From NCBI GenBank assembly GCA_001887945.1, contig LDOQ01000303.1:103718-167717 (forward strand): a DNA stretch of 64,000 nucleotides, read 5' to 3'. The DNA is from Spraguea lophii. Lineage: Eukaryota; Microsporidia; Spragueidae. The notes under the pieces are model-generated. The model ran no database searches. It was not told the origin of the DNA and saw only the letters and a list, made by a program, of their open reading frames with translations. Of this stretch, positions 1 through 9,985 are shown one piece after another. The translations under genes and the position numbers were made by a program. Every line of letters begins with the position of its first letter. The stretch's first letter is position 1.

Positions 1-460
1 AATGATCCTAGAAAACATGTAATAAAATCCTCAAGAAACATCATATTTTCTTCAATCGATGTCTTTTTCGTTTGTAAATCGCTGGTTAGAATATAATGAA
101 ATAAGAATAAAAATCTAAAAAGTAGTAACATGGTTATATTAAAATGTTAAATTATAATATAATCCTTAATTATTCGTGTTGGTTTAATTAGGACATAACA
201 AGCTAATTTGGAAAATATATTATTAATTCGGTATTCGATGGTAAAATATAATCTTTTAATATCAATATTTAAAAACCAGAGCAATAAAGAATAGCAATAC
301 GTTCTGTATTACCATAAAAAATAAATTTTCATTATCTGTAAAAAATATATAGCATGATTTTTTATAACGACTGTGATTCAAAAATTATGAACTTTCTTCT
401 ATAATTTAAATAAATGAAAAAATTATTTACAATGACTTTTTAATAATTTTTTTCAATAAT
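1..460. other. AT-rich gene-free stretch
   Basis: No open frame of useful length, RNA gene or repeat was recognised here. It lies upstream of the kinase-like relic. Confidence 0.5.
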
Positions 461-1034
461 GATGACTATGAAAAAATAGCCCAAATCGGAAAAGGAAAAG
501 ATATTTATATATTTTTTCACGAAAGAAGGAGATTGTATATTGTTATAAAGAAGATACCAAACCTCACAAATTGTTTCAGTTAGTTTATTTAAAATGCCTA
601 AAGGCCATTCAACTTTTTTATAAAAAACAAGGATATGTTAAGCTTATGATTTCGTCGTTATCTCACGACCACATAACTAATCTGTCTCTGGTAATTTATT
701 GATAATATAATATCCATAAAAGGAAATAATACAATAAACAGGAAAATTTTATTAAATGGAATTTTGAAAATAATTGTTGTTATGAAAAAGATATGTTTTA
801 AACATTCTTATAAATGAAAGTCTAATATTTAAATATGACGAAAATGCGTAGAATAATAAGTTAATTGAATATTAAAAAAAGTAATTGATTCAAATTGTTT
901 GTTGTATGGATAAAATAAAAAATTTATTGAGCAGAGAAAATCCATTGGAACTTCTGAAAGTGTACGAATTAAGAAATTTCCTTGATAAAAATTGTTGTAA
1001 ACAAAAAATTACTGATTATTTTATTTTAAAATAG
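461..1034 (+). pseudogene. Decayed protein-kinase-like gene (possibly CK2-alpha type)
   Basis: No intact frame remains, but kinase-like pieces appear in kinase order in shifting frames. At 461-560 the translation DDYEKIAQIGKGKD is followed by YIVIKKI, resembling a kinase start with glycine loop and VAIK lysine. At about 600-710 a frame reads QGYVKLMISSLSHDHITNLSLVIY in part, resembling the catalytic-loop to DFG region with the HRD residues lost. At 908-1034 MDKIKNLLSRENPLELL resembles the end of the C-lobe. The opening DDYE and the RL-E-rich end recall casein kinase 2 alpha, but any kinase is possible. Substitutions at catalytic positions and frame breaks say it is non-functional. It is immediately followed by a transposase relic. 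The identification is tentative. Confidence 0.33.
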
Positions 1035-1219
1035 CCTTATTAAGTAAACAGCTTGAATTAATTTTTTATATATTTTTCAGTTGGAACCTAGATACCTATA
1101 ATATACTTTTTTGAAAGAAATTATTTTTTTCTATTCTTGTGATGACAATAAAAAAAGAAATAACAATAGAATGTTTTAAAAAAATATGTATAGAAGAAAA
1201 GAAAAAAAGCAATTATGAT

Positions 1220-1840
1220 GATGTGTAAACATTGTCTCAGTAAGAGGAACATTGTAAAAAATGTCAAAAATTTAATAAAATGTATAAAAACCGAAGTTTT
1301 TATTATTAAACATTAGATTAGGATAAATTTATTTCAATAATATATACCATTTAAATAAGTAGCAAGAGTATTTGAATTATTATGTAACGTAAAAATAAAA
1401 TAACAATTAAAATAATAGGAAAAGTTGTGTTAAAATATAATAAAGAAAGTAAATTAAACAGGAAAAAGCAACTGTAGAAATCAATGAATCTAAGTCTGGC
1501 AAGAGAAAATATAACAAAGGCATAGAATAGAGAGAACTTAGATTCGGGGAGTTGTGGAGAGAATAAGATAGAGAAAAATAGCATTACAGCTTTCCATTAA
1601 AAAAGTAAAGCTGAAATAAACAAATTCTGTAAAAAAATATATTATAAAAGATAACAGTGTTTACACAAATTATTGGAGAGGTTATAGTAATATTCATAAA
1701 AATTATTTTCATTCAATTGTAAACTATTTTATATCTTTTATTGATACAATTCTAGGAGTACACACAAATAATATAGAAAAAACATAGTGTGGAATTAAAC
1801 AATATATAAAAAAGAACGTATAATTCATCATTATTAAAAT
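1220..1840 (+). pseudogene. ISXO2/Merlin-type transposase relic
   Basis: Broken frames on the plus strand spell the signature of IS1016/ISXO2-type DDE transposases. Around 1240 a C-x2-C motif (HCKKCQKF) is seen. At 1474-1530 VEINESKSGKRKYNKG matches the family motif around the first catalytic Asp, here changed to Asn. At 1650-1700 VYTNYWRGYSNIH matches the second-Asp region (usually TD-W-GY, here TN). At 1755-1790 GVHTNNIEKT matches the HTN-IE motif before the third acid. Stops and frameshifts separate the pieces, so it is dead. The order and spacing fit one transposase of about 250 residues. No terminal repeats were recognised. An antisense open frame of 77 codons (1351-1584) is only its shadow. 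Confidence 0.6.
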
Positions 1841-2125
1841 ATTATCTAATATTATTTGTTTTTTTAAGAAATGAAAATAAAGAAGCGTATTATATTTTAA
1901 TACAATTACTAAGTTATTAACCTTTTTAATATTTATTTATTGACATCACAAGGATAGAAAAAAATAATTTCTTTCAAAGGGGTATAACATAAGTATTTTA
2001 GAATCTTTTTTTATAAAATTTCTTGATGAAATAATTTTATTATTTATTTTCAGGTAAAAAAAAATTTCCTTATTTTTTTAATAAAAATTACAACTATAAA
2101 AGAAATCTAAAATAACCCTTTTAAC

Positions 2126-3532
2126 ATGAAATTTTATATTTTGACAGCAGTTGCAATATTCTTTTTTGACATAAATAAAATATTTGATATACATATCAAT
2201 TGTACAAAAATAAAAATTAGAGATATTTTAAAAGACAAGGATATGAGGGAAGATGGAAATTGTGACTTAACTAATATTGCACATGATGAATATCAAATAC
2301 AGTATATGTCACCAACGAAATGCCAAACAAAAAAGACAAAGAATAGTTTGAAATCACGTATAACCAATTCTGAAGAAAAAATTAAAGCAAGAATAATAAA
2401 TTTATTCAACCCACGAAAAAATAATGTTATAAAACAGCTAAATTCCAGGCTTTCTTGTGATAACCTTTTTTCCGCTTCTTTGTCTTCTTATTATTCTAGA
2501 AATTCACTATATTTTCGTCGCATGATATCAAAAGAGAATGATAAAGATTCGGAAACTAAAAATATACCATCAGACCCAATTTATACCGAATTTCCATTTG
2601 GTAGTAAATTACCAGACTCAACTTATATTAAGTTTGCACTTGATGATGATTTACCCGAATTAACTTATGCAGAATTTCCAGTTGATAATGCATCACCAGA
2701 ACCAGTTTCTGTCGAATTTTCAGTTGTCAGTGAATTATCAGAACCAACGTATGTTAATTTTACATTTGATAATACATCATCAGAACCAGTTTCTGTCGAC
2801 CTTCCTGTTGTCAATGAATTATCAGAGACAACTTATGTTGATCTTCTATTTGACAATACATCATCAGATTCAATTCATGACGAATTTTCAGTTGTTAACG
2901 AATTATCAGAGCCAACTTATGTTAATTTTACATTTGATAATATATCATCAGAATCAACTTATGCCGAACTTCCAGTTGATAAAGAACCCTCAAAGCCAAC
3001 CTATGTTGATCTTCAAAATCATATGTTCTCCGAACAAGGAATAGGAAAAACACTTGAAGAATCTATACATGATAGGTTTTCGAAATTACTGAAATTACCG
3101 GTATTTTCAGATAATTCAACTAGAAAAATCGAGAATAGTTTATCATGTATTATGAAATCTCTAACACCAATTGACGCCGCAACAGAAGAATCACGTTCAG
3201 CATTAAACATTCCGAACGAAAATAATGGTGGGAAAATAAATAATCAAGTAGCATCGCCGATTCAGGACAACCCCCCTATTTTAGAAGAGAATCAATTAAT
3301 ACATAACAAAAAAACAACCTCTGAAATGGAAAGTACTTTGGAACGAAATACACCAAACCATTTTCCTTGTGCAGGAAATTATATTGAGAGAATGAATGAG
3401 AAAAAGTTAGAAAAAGAAGTTAAAGACACTAGTTTAACATATGAACATACTTCGGAAGGAAACCCTTGTATCCCCTATTATAATGGTCCATACATACTTG
3501 AAAATAATGTCCAAGTACCTCGTCCGGTTTAG
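2126..3532 (+). CDS. Secreted-type protein with 14-residue tandem repeats
   Basis: This is a 468-residue protein of unknown function. The first 25 residues form a hydrophobic signal-like segment (MKFYILTAVAIFFF...), so secretion or membrane insertion is likely. Residues 147-296 are eleven tandem copies of a 14-residue unit of the type LSEPTYVNFTFDNT, alternating with SSEPVSVDLPVVNE, so there is also a 28-residue period. The C-terminal 170 residues are Ser/Asn/Glu-rich with no family I know. The start is supported by CCC 9 bases upstream (AACCCTTTTAACATG). Codon use is less AT-biased than in its neighbours. Acidic repeats in a secreted microsporidian protein suggest a surface, spore-wall or host-facing role, but that is inference. 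Confidence 0.75.
   Translation: MKFYILTAVAIFFFDINKIFDIHINCTKIKIRDILKDKDMREDGNCDLTNIAHDEYQIQYMSPTKCQTKKTKNSLKSRITNSEEKIKARIINLFNPRKNNVIKQLNSRLSCDNLFSASLSSYYSRNSLYFRRMISKENDKDSETKNIPSDPIYTEFPFGSKLPDSTYIKFALDDDLPELTYAEFPVDNASPEPVSVEFSVVSELSEPTYVNFTFDNTSSEPVSVDLPVVNELSETTYVDLLFDNTSSDSIHDEFSVVNELSEPTYVNFTFDNISSESTYAELPVDKEPSKPTYVDLQNHMFSEQGIGKTLEESIHDRFSKLLKLPVFSDNSTRKIENSLSCIMKSLTPIDAATEESRSALNIPNENNGGKINNQVASPIQDNPPILEENQLIHNKKTTSEMESTLERNTPNHFPCAGNYIERMNEKKLEKEVKDTSLTYEHTSEGNPCIPYYNGPYILENNVQVPRPV
2564..3013 (+). repeat. 42-bp coding tandem repeats (84-bp higher order)
   Basis: About eleven units of 42 bp encode PTYV-x-F-x-x-D-N type motifs. Alternate units are more alike, which gives an 84-bp period. 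Units near the middle are nearly identical, suggesting recent unequal exchange. Confidence 0.8.
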
Positions 3533-3674
3533 CATACTAAAAAACAAAATTAAAAGCATAGAATTTGACGTTTATTCCAGATGAAACAGGAAATGACAAT
3601 TAATCATAAAAATAAAAGATATTTTTTACAATTTTTTTAAAATACAATTTTAAGTATTATCAAAATATTTCGCT

Positions 3675-3870
3675 TACTTGCAACCCACCATAATTTAAAA
3701 TTATTGGGACAGGGTAACTTATAGTAAATAGTTTCACCGCATATATGCATTAACATCATTTTATATTATGTTCCAGAGCTTTAAAGTTTGGGATATAATG
3801 TAACCATCTTTTTTTCAATTTTGATAATATTTTCTCTGGTATAATAATCCAGATTTCCAATCAAATTAAC
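3675..3870 (-). mobile_element. Degraded tRNA-SINE fragment
   Basis: The stretch aligns by eye with the tail half of the SINE family: GTTTCACCGCATATATGCAT then TTATGTTCCAGAGCTTTA, and TCTGGTATAATAATCC further on. In the best copy (28060-28536) the same order reads GTTTCGCTACAGATATGCAT, TTATGCTCCAGAATGTTA and CGTTGCATAGTATTGG. The tRNA-like head is missing and substitutions are many, so it is an old copy. Confidence 0.5.
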
Positions 3871-4701
3871 GATGACCACATTAGATAAGCATTGTTTAAA
3901 TTTATCAATAATATAATCATAAAATATATAATCAATCTACACTATCTAACATTCCCCAATATTTTTTTAATATTTACATAAATATTTTACAATTTCGTTC
4001 TCATCCCCTTACCATATTTATTTCATATTCAGATATTTTATTATCAATATACCAATATATTTATTGGATAGAATATGATATATATTAAAAATGTATTTTC
4101 AACATACTCACAATATCAAAAATACCAATATTATTTATTCGTGTAATTAACCTATCAATTACCGTACATAAAATTTATTAAATACGTAATTAATAATTAA
4201 AATAATACATTATTTCTTTTTTTTAAGTTTACACATTCAAAAATAAAACAGACCATTGTAGCCACAACAAACCAAAATATTTTGATAATAAATAAAAATT
4301 TTTTTATTCTAAACTCATTTCCTTAAATTCACCAAAAAATTTTATTTTTTAATTATTTTCAAGATCTACTAACTATAAGTTAATACTTAAATTAAATATA
4401 TTCAACATTATTTAAAAAACGAACTTAAATAAAAAAATAACATTTAAATTATCAATCTCCCGTATAAATATATTAACAGCAAACAACTTTCTATAAAATA
4501 ATTATATTTGATCCTGAAAAACATAATAAATACTTATTACATATTAACCGATATAATAAATAAATTAAAACAACTAACCTATACTAACCTTATGGTTATA
4601 ATACATCCACAATAATTTTTATATTATATCATTAATAAGTTTATCTATTACATCGATCTTATTATTAAATATATCATCTAATATTTCTATTCTTTTTATT
4701 A
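3871..4701. other. AT-rich gene-free stretch
   Basis: Between two SINE fragments I see only AT-rich sequence with no plausible gene. Confidence 0.5.
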
Positions 4702-4995
4702 ATGAAACTTTTTTTATCAAAGTTTCCTGGCCGGTTGCAGCCTATCATGGTCTATGACCTTCGGTTCCTCGAACACATCCAAGCTTGTACTTACTGGTTT
4801 CGTTACAGATATACATTACTCTCAGCTTACCTTATACTCCAGAGTGTTGGGATTTTGCGTATGGTGCGCGTCGCCGTCCCTCCTCCCGCTCTTAAGGAAT
4901 CCCCACCCTTTTTCGTTGCATAATATTAGCCGAGTCACAAATTAATCCAGAGATCGCAACTACATCAATTAAATAATATTTAATCTAATAGAAAA
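4702..4995 (-). mobile_element. tRNA-SINE copy, 5'-truncated
   Basis: This copy keeps the conserved family tail and body, read on the plus strand from AATGAAACTTTTTTTATC through CTGGCCGGTTGCAGCCTA, CTCCAGAGTGTTGGGATTTTGCG and GCCGAGTCACAAATTAAT. It ends near TTTAATCTAATAG and lacks the tRNA-like head, as expected for 5' truncation during reverse transcription. It is GC-richer than its surroundings. Two short open frames in it (4702-4923, 4754-4945) are fortuitous. Confidence 0.8.
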
Positions 4996-5205
4996 GTTAT
5001 CTTACAAAACATATTTAATATATACCATCTAACTCTTACACAATCGATCTATTAATATTAATTTTTATATTTAAAATTAATAACATACATAGATACGATA
5101 ACAAATATATATAAGTTGTATATATTACAATCACATATACATAATAACCACTACATATTTTCTCCTTTATATATTTTTTTTTCTCCACGCCCAATACTCC
5201 TTTAC

Positions 5206-6081
5206 ATGCACACATGTACAGCATGCAACAAATCTTTTAGAAAACCAATAGAATTATACCAACATAAATTTACACATTATAAAATAAGAAACTATTGTTG
5301 TACATTATGTCCAAAAGCATATTATACAAATAAACATCTAAAAGTACATATGCTTAACCATTATTGGAATATGGTAGACAGTAACAATATCATTACTTTA
5401 AATAAGAATGACAAAAACAAAGATAACGTAAATAATAAAGAAAGAGATGGTAATAAAGAAGATTGCAATGTTAATAACAAAGATAACATAAACAACACCA
5501 ATAATAATAATGATAACATAAATAAAGATGACAAAGAAGATAACATAAATAATAATATACACATAATAAATAATATAAAAATAATAAAATATAAATGTAA
5601 TATATGTAAATGTAAAGAATTTAAAACGAAAGATAAACTCAATAGACATATGAATACATGTAATAAAACATATAAATGTAATAGATGTAATAAAATATAC
5701 GTTAAAAAGAAGAATCTATACAATCATACCATTAAATGTAATTACAATAATATTAATGATAATAATAACGGAGATAATAATAGCGATAGCAATGAACAGA
5801 ACAATAAAGATAATAATAAAGAATGTAATGAACAGAATAACAATAACAATAATATATTATCTACTAACAATATTAACATATCTACTATAAATAACATTAA
5901 TAAACAATCTGTTAATAAAAAATATATAACATGTAATATTTGTAATAAAATATTAAATATAAAATCTATTAAATCACATATAAAAAATATTCATAATAAA
6001 ATAAAAGAATATAAATGTATATGTGGTAAAGAATACGGATATAAAAAATCATATAAGAATCATATATGTAATAAACAATAA
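5206..6081 (+). CDS. C2H2 zinc-finger protein, six fingers
   Basis: A 291-residue protein with six C2H2-type units: two at the N-terminus (CTACNKSF...H-x3-H and CTLCPKAY...H), two in the middle (CNICKCKEF... and CNRCNKIY...), and two at the end (CNICNKIL... and CICGKEYGYKK...). Asn/Asp/Lys-rich spacers of 50-70 residues separate the pairs. Such fingers usually bind DNA, so a transcription factor is likely, though targets are unknown. The frame is open further upstream, but the chosen ATG follows a CCC at 5190-5192 and directly precedes the first finger, with no extra domain lost. The Asn-rich spacers resemble insertions in other proteins of this window. Confidence 0.8.
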   Translation: MHTCTACNKSFRKPIELYQHKFTHYKIRNYCCTLCPKAYYTNKHLKVHMLNHYWNMVDSNNIITLNKNDKNKDNVNNKERDGNKEDCNVNNKDNINNTNNNNDNINKDDKEDNINNNIHIINNIKIIKYKCNICKCKEFKTKDKLNRHMNTCNKTYKCNRCNKIYVKKKNLYNHTIKCNYNNINDNNNGDNNSDSNEQNNKDNNKECNEQNNNNNNILSTNNINISTINNINKQSVNKKYITCNICNKILNIKSIKSHIKNIHNKIKEYKCICGKEYGYKKSYKNHICNKQ

Positions 6082-6110
6082 ATAATATATATTGTTAGTT
6101 GTAATAATAT

Positions 6111-6178
6111 AGGGTTAGGTTAGGTTATACAATAATATTATATTGTTAATTATAATACCCTATGGTTAGGTTAGGTTC
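6111..6178 (+). repeat. Two short interstitial TTAGG-type repeats
   Basis: Two blocks, AGGGTTAGGTTAGGTTA at 6111 and GGTTAGGTTAGGTT at 6163, sit in an imperfect roughly 50-bp duplication between the zinc-finger gene and the next, opposing gene. The TTAGG unit resembles simple telomeric repeats. A similar block is at 32939-32957. Confidence 0.6.
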
Positions 6179-6288
6179 CATAACAACAATAAACATAATA
6201 TTATATAACAACCATTGTAATAATATTATACAACAATAAACATAATAATAAACATATTATATAATAATATTAATAATAAATAATTTAT

Positions 6289-8448
6289 TCATATAATTGT
6301 ATTATAAAAATTAATAATATATTCTTCTATATCTATATCTTTATTATTATATAATATAGGATATATTCTATTTATATTAATATTCTTACTTTCTAATATA
6401 TCTATAATCATATCTTTATCTTCTAATACCGAAATAAATAATTTTATATATCCTATACAATATTTTATATTCTCTTCATTATTTATTAATACCAATAATT
6501 TTAATATAGATTTTATATTTATTTTATAAGATGTAGTAATATGATTGTTAGTGGTAGTAATGGTATTATCAGTAATGATGTTATTATTATTAGTATCATT
6601 ATTATTACTATCACTCATATCGTTATTATTACTATCACTATTATATCTATCATTAGTATATATTTTATCTATAAGTATTAATAAATTATTCATATATCTT
6701 TTATTCTTTGTATGTAATTCTTCTATTAAATATTCTATAGAATTATTATTTATAATAATAGTATTTATTATTCTATTAGTATTATGATTGTTATTAATAT
6801 TAATGATATCTATATTCTTATTATCTATAATATTAGTATCTATACTGTTAGTAATAGTAATAGAATAATAAATATTATCTATACTGTTATCACACTTATT
6901 ATCATATTTATTGTCATACGCTGTTATTGATGTAATCTTATTACTGAGAGAGTATATTAATTCTCTATTCATATTATCTGTTAATACAAATGGTAATATA
7001 TATTTATTATTCTCTATCTTACCTATTACTTGTATATATATCTTAGGATCTAAATGATATATTTCTATTATTCTTTTTTCTTCTTCTTTATTAAGTGTAG
7101 TATAATCTAATAATTTAAGAAGTAGAATAGATATAATATCTATTTTAAATCTTTTAAAAAGAAGATTTATAATTATTTTATTATCCAATAATTTCATAGT
7201 ATTAATATTATTGTTATTATGGTTAGTGGTATAGTTATCAGTATGGTTAGTAGTAATATTATGTTTGTTAATAATATTGGTATTATTGTTAATATTATTC
7301 CCTTTATTATCACTAACATTAGTATAATTATCATTATTATCTATTATATTTAGATCACAAGGGTTACCATGGGTTAGTATACATTTATTATATTTAATAT
7401 TATATAATATATATAATAATCTTTCTATTATTATATTACTTCCATTGTCTAATTGATGTATAATAAATTCTTTATCTTCTATAAACTGTATAATGATATT
7501 ATAATAATTACTATTATATAGAATATATTCTATAGAAGATAAATATTCTAAGATATAATTATTTTTATATAATAATTTTATTATAGAATTTATAATATTA
7601 TTATTATGATTGATAGCAGTATTGTTGGTATCATCTATACAATCATTGTTATTATTATCATCTATATAATTATTATTTATAATATATGTAATAATATCTA
7701 TATGTCTATTATATAATATATTATTATTCTTTAATATTACAATAACTTTATCTATTATCTTAATAATATTATTCTTAGTAATATTATCTATAATATATTT
7801 TATAATATAATCTATACATTTATATTCTTTAATATTCATTCTTTTATATATTTTTATTATAAATTCTATTATTCTAATAATATTATTGTTAATATGATTG
7901 ATATGATTGTTAGTAGTATTAATAATAGTATTATTGTTGATATGACTAATATGATTGTTAGTAGTATCAGTAATAGTATTAATATTGTTAGTATTATTTT
8001 TATTATTATCATCATTATTATTACCATTATAATCTTTATTATTATTATCATTATTATGATGATATCTATGTTCTATTATAAAATTTAAATAATCATTATA
8101 AATTGAATATGTTTTTTTATTACATTTTTTTATTTTCTTATAAAATAATTGTAGAAGTATTAGAAATTCATTATCATTTAAATTATAAATTATATTAGAT
8201 ATTATTTTATAATTATTATCAGTATGATTAATAATAGTAATATTACTTTTATGTTCTATGTTATTATCATTATCATTGTTATTTGTATTATTATTTATAT
8301 TATCAGTATTATCATTGTTATGATTATTATTATCAATATTACTTTTATGTTCTGTGTTATAACAGAATGTAAATATCATATCTATTCTTTTATAAATATT
8401 TATTTTGTTATAATTATTTTCTTTTTTATATTTATTTTTATTATTCAT
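6289..8448 (-). CDS. Asn-rich alpha-helical protein of unknown function
   Basis: This 719-residue protein alternates Leu/Ile-rich helical segments with long Asn/Asp/Thr-rich inserts. The helical parts (such as EFLILLQLFYKKIKK, and the C-terminus KLFISVLEDKDMIIDILE) look like a HEAT/ARM-type solenoid, but I cannot assign a family. The start is supported by CCC 14 bases upstream (AACCCAAAGAAATATAATG). The inserts are encoded by AAT/AAC runs, which produce hydrophobic shadow frames on the plus strand. A role as scaffold, nucleoporin or ribosome-assembly factor would be guesswork. Confidence 0.75.
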   Translation of the reverse strand: MNNKNKYKKENNYNKINIYKRIDMIFTFCYNTEHKSNIDNNNHNNDNTDNINNNTNNNDNDNNIEHKSNITIINHTDNNYKIISNIIYNLNDNEFLILLQLFYKKIKKCNKKTYSIYNDYLNFIIEHRYHHNNDNNNKDYNGNNNDDNNKNNTNNINTITDTTNNHISHINNNTIINTTNNHINHINNNIIRIIEFIIKIYKRMNIKEYKCIDYIIKYIIDNITKNNIIKIIDKVIVILKNNNILYNRHIDIITYIINNNYIDDNNNNDCIDDTNNTAINHNNNIINSIIKLLYKNNYILEYLSSIEYILYNSNYYNIIIQFIEDKEFIIHQLDNGSNIIIERLLYILYNIKYNKCILTHGNPCDLNIIDNNDNYTNVSDNKGNNINNNTNIINKHNITTNHTDNYTTNHNNNNINTMKLLDNKIIINLLFKRFKIDIISILLLKLLDYTTLNKEEEKRIIEIYHLDPKIYIQVIGKIENNKYILPFVLTDNMNRELIYSLSNKITSITAYDNKYDNKCDNSIDNIYYSITITNSIDTNIIDNKNIDIININNNHNTNRIINTIIINNNSIEYLIEELHTKNKRYMNNLLILIDKIYTNDRYNSDSNNNDMSDSNNNDTNNNNIITDNTITTTNNHITTSYKINIKSILKLLVLINNEENIKYCIGYIKLFISVLEDKDMIIDILESKNININRIYPILYNNKDIDIEEYIINFYNTII

Positions 8449-8659
8449 TATATTTCTTTGGGTTTGGTAGAAAAAAATATATTTTTTTTATAATATTTTT
8501 ATTATAATATTTATATTATTTTAATAAAAGTAGTATATTCAATTATGTTTTATTATTATATTATAATATTATGTTTATAACAAGTATTATCATATTAGAA
8601 TATATCATTCAATATTATTATAATTAAAATATAATTATAACATATAAAATTTTTATCCC

Positions 8660-9175
8660 ATGTTAAATTTCATACTTCCTGATAATCCATCTCCCCAAAC
8701 GCTTTTGTTGTGTAAAGATCTTAAAGCTATTATGAATGGAAATGATATGAATATAAAAATATCTGAAGATTGTAAAAAGCCGTTTAGATTTATATTATTG
8801 TCTGGCGATGAAAAAATAATTTTTAGAATTATAGAATATAAATCTACCTCTGAATTAAGACGTGCATCTATAAAACAAAATAACAGAGAATTGGTTGTAT
8901 CTAATTTTACTTCTGAATTGGGCAATATTATAGTTAATTGGTTTATAAAAATATTTCCTATTACTAATAATAATACAAATGAAATCATAAGTTTGACAAA
9001 TTCAGAAGATTATATTTTTTTGAGAGTAAATAGATATAAGATAGAGTCGAAGGAAAATGTTATTTTACAGGATATAGGATTTCATATGACGTTGAGGGTT
9101 GAGCGCATAAAGTTGGGCACACAAAATATGAAAATAAAATTTAAGGAAAAACATAAAATATTGACAGAAAAATAA
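8660..9175 (+). CDS. Brix-domain ribosome-assembly protein, IMP4-like
   Basis: A 171-residue protein with the late Brix signature: NFTSELGNIIVNWFIKIFPI, then NSEDYIFLRVNRYK, then ILQDIGFHMTLRVERIKLGT. In the family these read NFT-x-LG...LFPVP, N-x-DYI-x-FR-x-x-Y and E-x-GP-x-F-x-L-x-L...LGT. The NFT and IKLGT wording is closest to IMP4 (U3 snoRNP, 18S rRNA maturation in the nucleolus); RPF1 is the main alternative. It is much shorter than yeast IMP4 (about 290 residues): the N-terminal part and the usual LVVHE...GPTA segment are reduced or diverged. The start ATG directly follows CCC, so the short form is probably real. Confidence 0.6.
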   Translation: MLNFILPDNPSPQTLLLCKDLKAIMNGNDMNIKISEDCKKPFRFILLSGDEKIIFRIIEYKSTSELRRASIKQNNRELVVSNFTSELGNIIVNWFIKIFPITNNNTNEIISLTNSEDYIFLRVNRYKIESKENVILQDIGFHMTLRVERIKLGTQNMKIKFKEKHKILTEK

Positions 9176-9679
9176 ATAGATTTTTTTTAAAATAATAATT
9201 ATAATGATCTTTAGTAATTGGTGAATGAAAGGGTTGTTTTTTTCCTAGTGGAAAATTAAAAAACAATGATTTCTTTAAACATTTTTTAATAATAACGTAT
9301 AAGTAAATAATTATCTTCCTCTATATGAAATCTTCTCGACCGAAGAATATAATTATATTTCCTTTTATTTACCATTATTGCATATTCTTATAACTTAAGG
9401 ATAATAACAATTATTACACGATTGAATTTAAAAGGAGATAATTCTTATAAAGGAATTATAAATGCTATTGCGTTTACACGTATGATATGTTAACAATTAT
9501 TATATCATTAAATTAAAAGAATTATAAACGATATTGAGATGTATAATATATTAATATTATTACAATAATAAAATTGATATTTCTTATAAAAAAATTATAT
9601 ATAATTATAAACTTTTTATTTAAATAATATTTTTAAAAAAATATATATATTCTTATTTTTAAAAAGTAGTAACCCTGTA
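9176..9679. other. AT-rich gene-free stretch
   Basis: No supported feature is visible between the Brix gene and the next small gene. Confidence 0.5.
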
Positions 9680-9862
9680 ATGGCTAAGAAGAAACAGATA
9701 ACAAATTTTAATATAGATAAAACTAATCTTAAAGAATTAGATATTGATTATCTTATAAATAGAAATAAAACAATAGATGAAATATTTATGTTATCAAAGA
9801 AATTTAGAGAGAAATTTACAGTAGAAGAAGGAGTGTCAGAGGCAAAAATATTTTTTTATTAA
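9680..9862 (+). CDS. Small hypothetical protein (60 aa)
   Basis: The reading frame begins MAKKKQITNFNIDKT and is Lys/Asp/Glu-rich, with a likely helical middle (TIDEIFMLSKKFREKF). The case for a gene is the CCC five bases before the ATG (AACCCTGTAATG) and coding-like charged composition in a gene-poor stretch. It precedes a second tiny gene on the same strand by 123 bases. No family was recognised. Confidence 0.55.
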   Translation: MAKKKQITNFNIDKTNLKELDIDYLINRNKTIDEIFMLSKKFREKFTVEEGVSEAKIFFY

Positions 9863-9985
9863 ATTTATTTTATATGAAAATATAATATTCTTATTTTAAA
9901 AAATTATATAGTATTATATTACTATTCTTCTTTATTTTATCGTCTTCTCCTCCTTTATATTTTTATTTAGAAATATTTTATCCCA

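Noticed and set aside
1351..1584. Minus-strand hydrophobic 77-codon frame
   Set aside because: It lies exactly antisense to the best motifs of the transposase relic and has no start signal.
2667..3044. Alternative +2 frame of 125 codons over the repeats
   Set aside because: It is kept open only because the 42-bp repeat is a multiple of three; the main frame has the signal peptide and CCC start.
4702..4945. Two overlapping short frames of 63-73 codons
   Set aside because: They fall inside a SINE copy and are not kept in the other copies.
6545..8493. Hydrophobic plus-strand frames rich in Val, Leu and Ser
   Set aside because: They are shadows of the Asn-rich minus-strand gene; no start signal is present.
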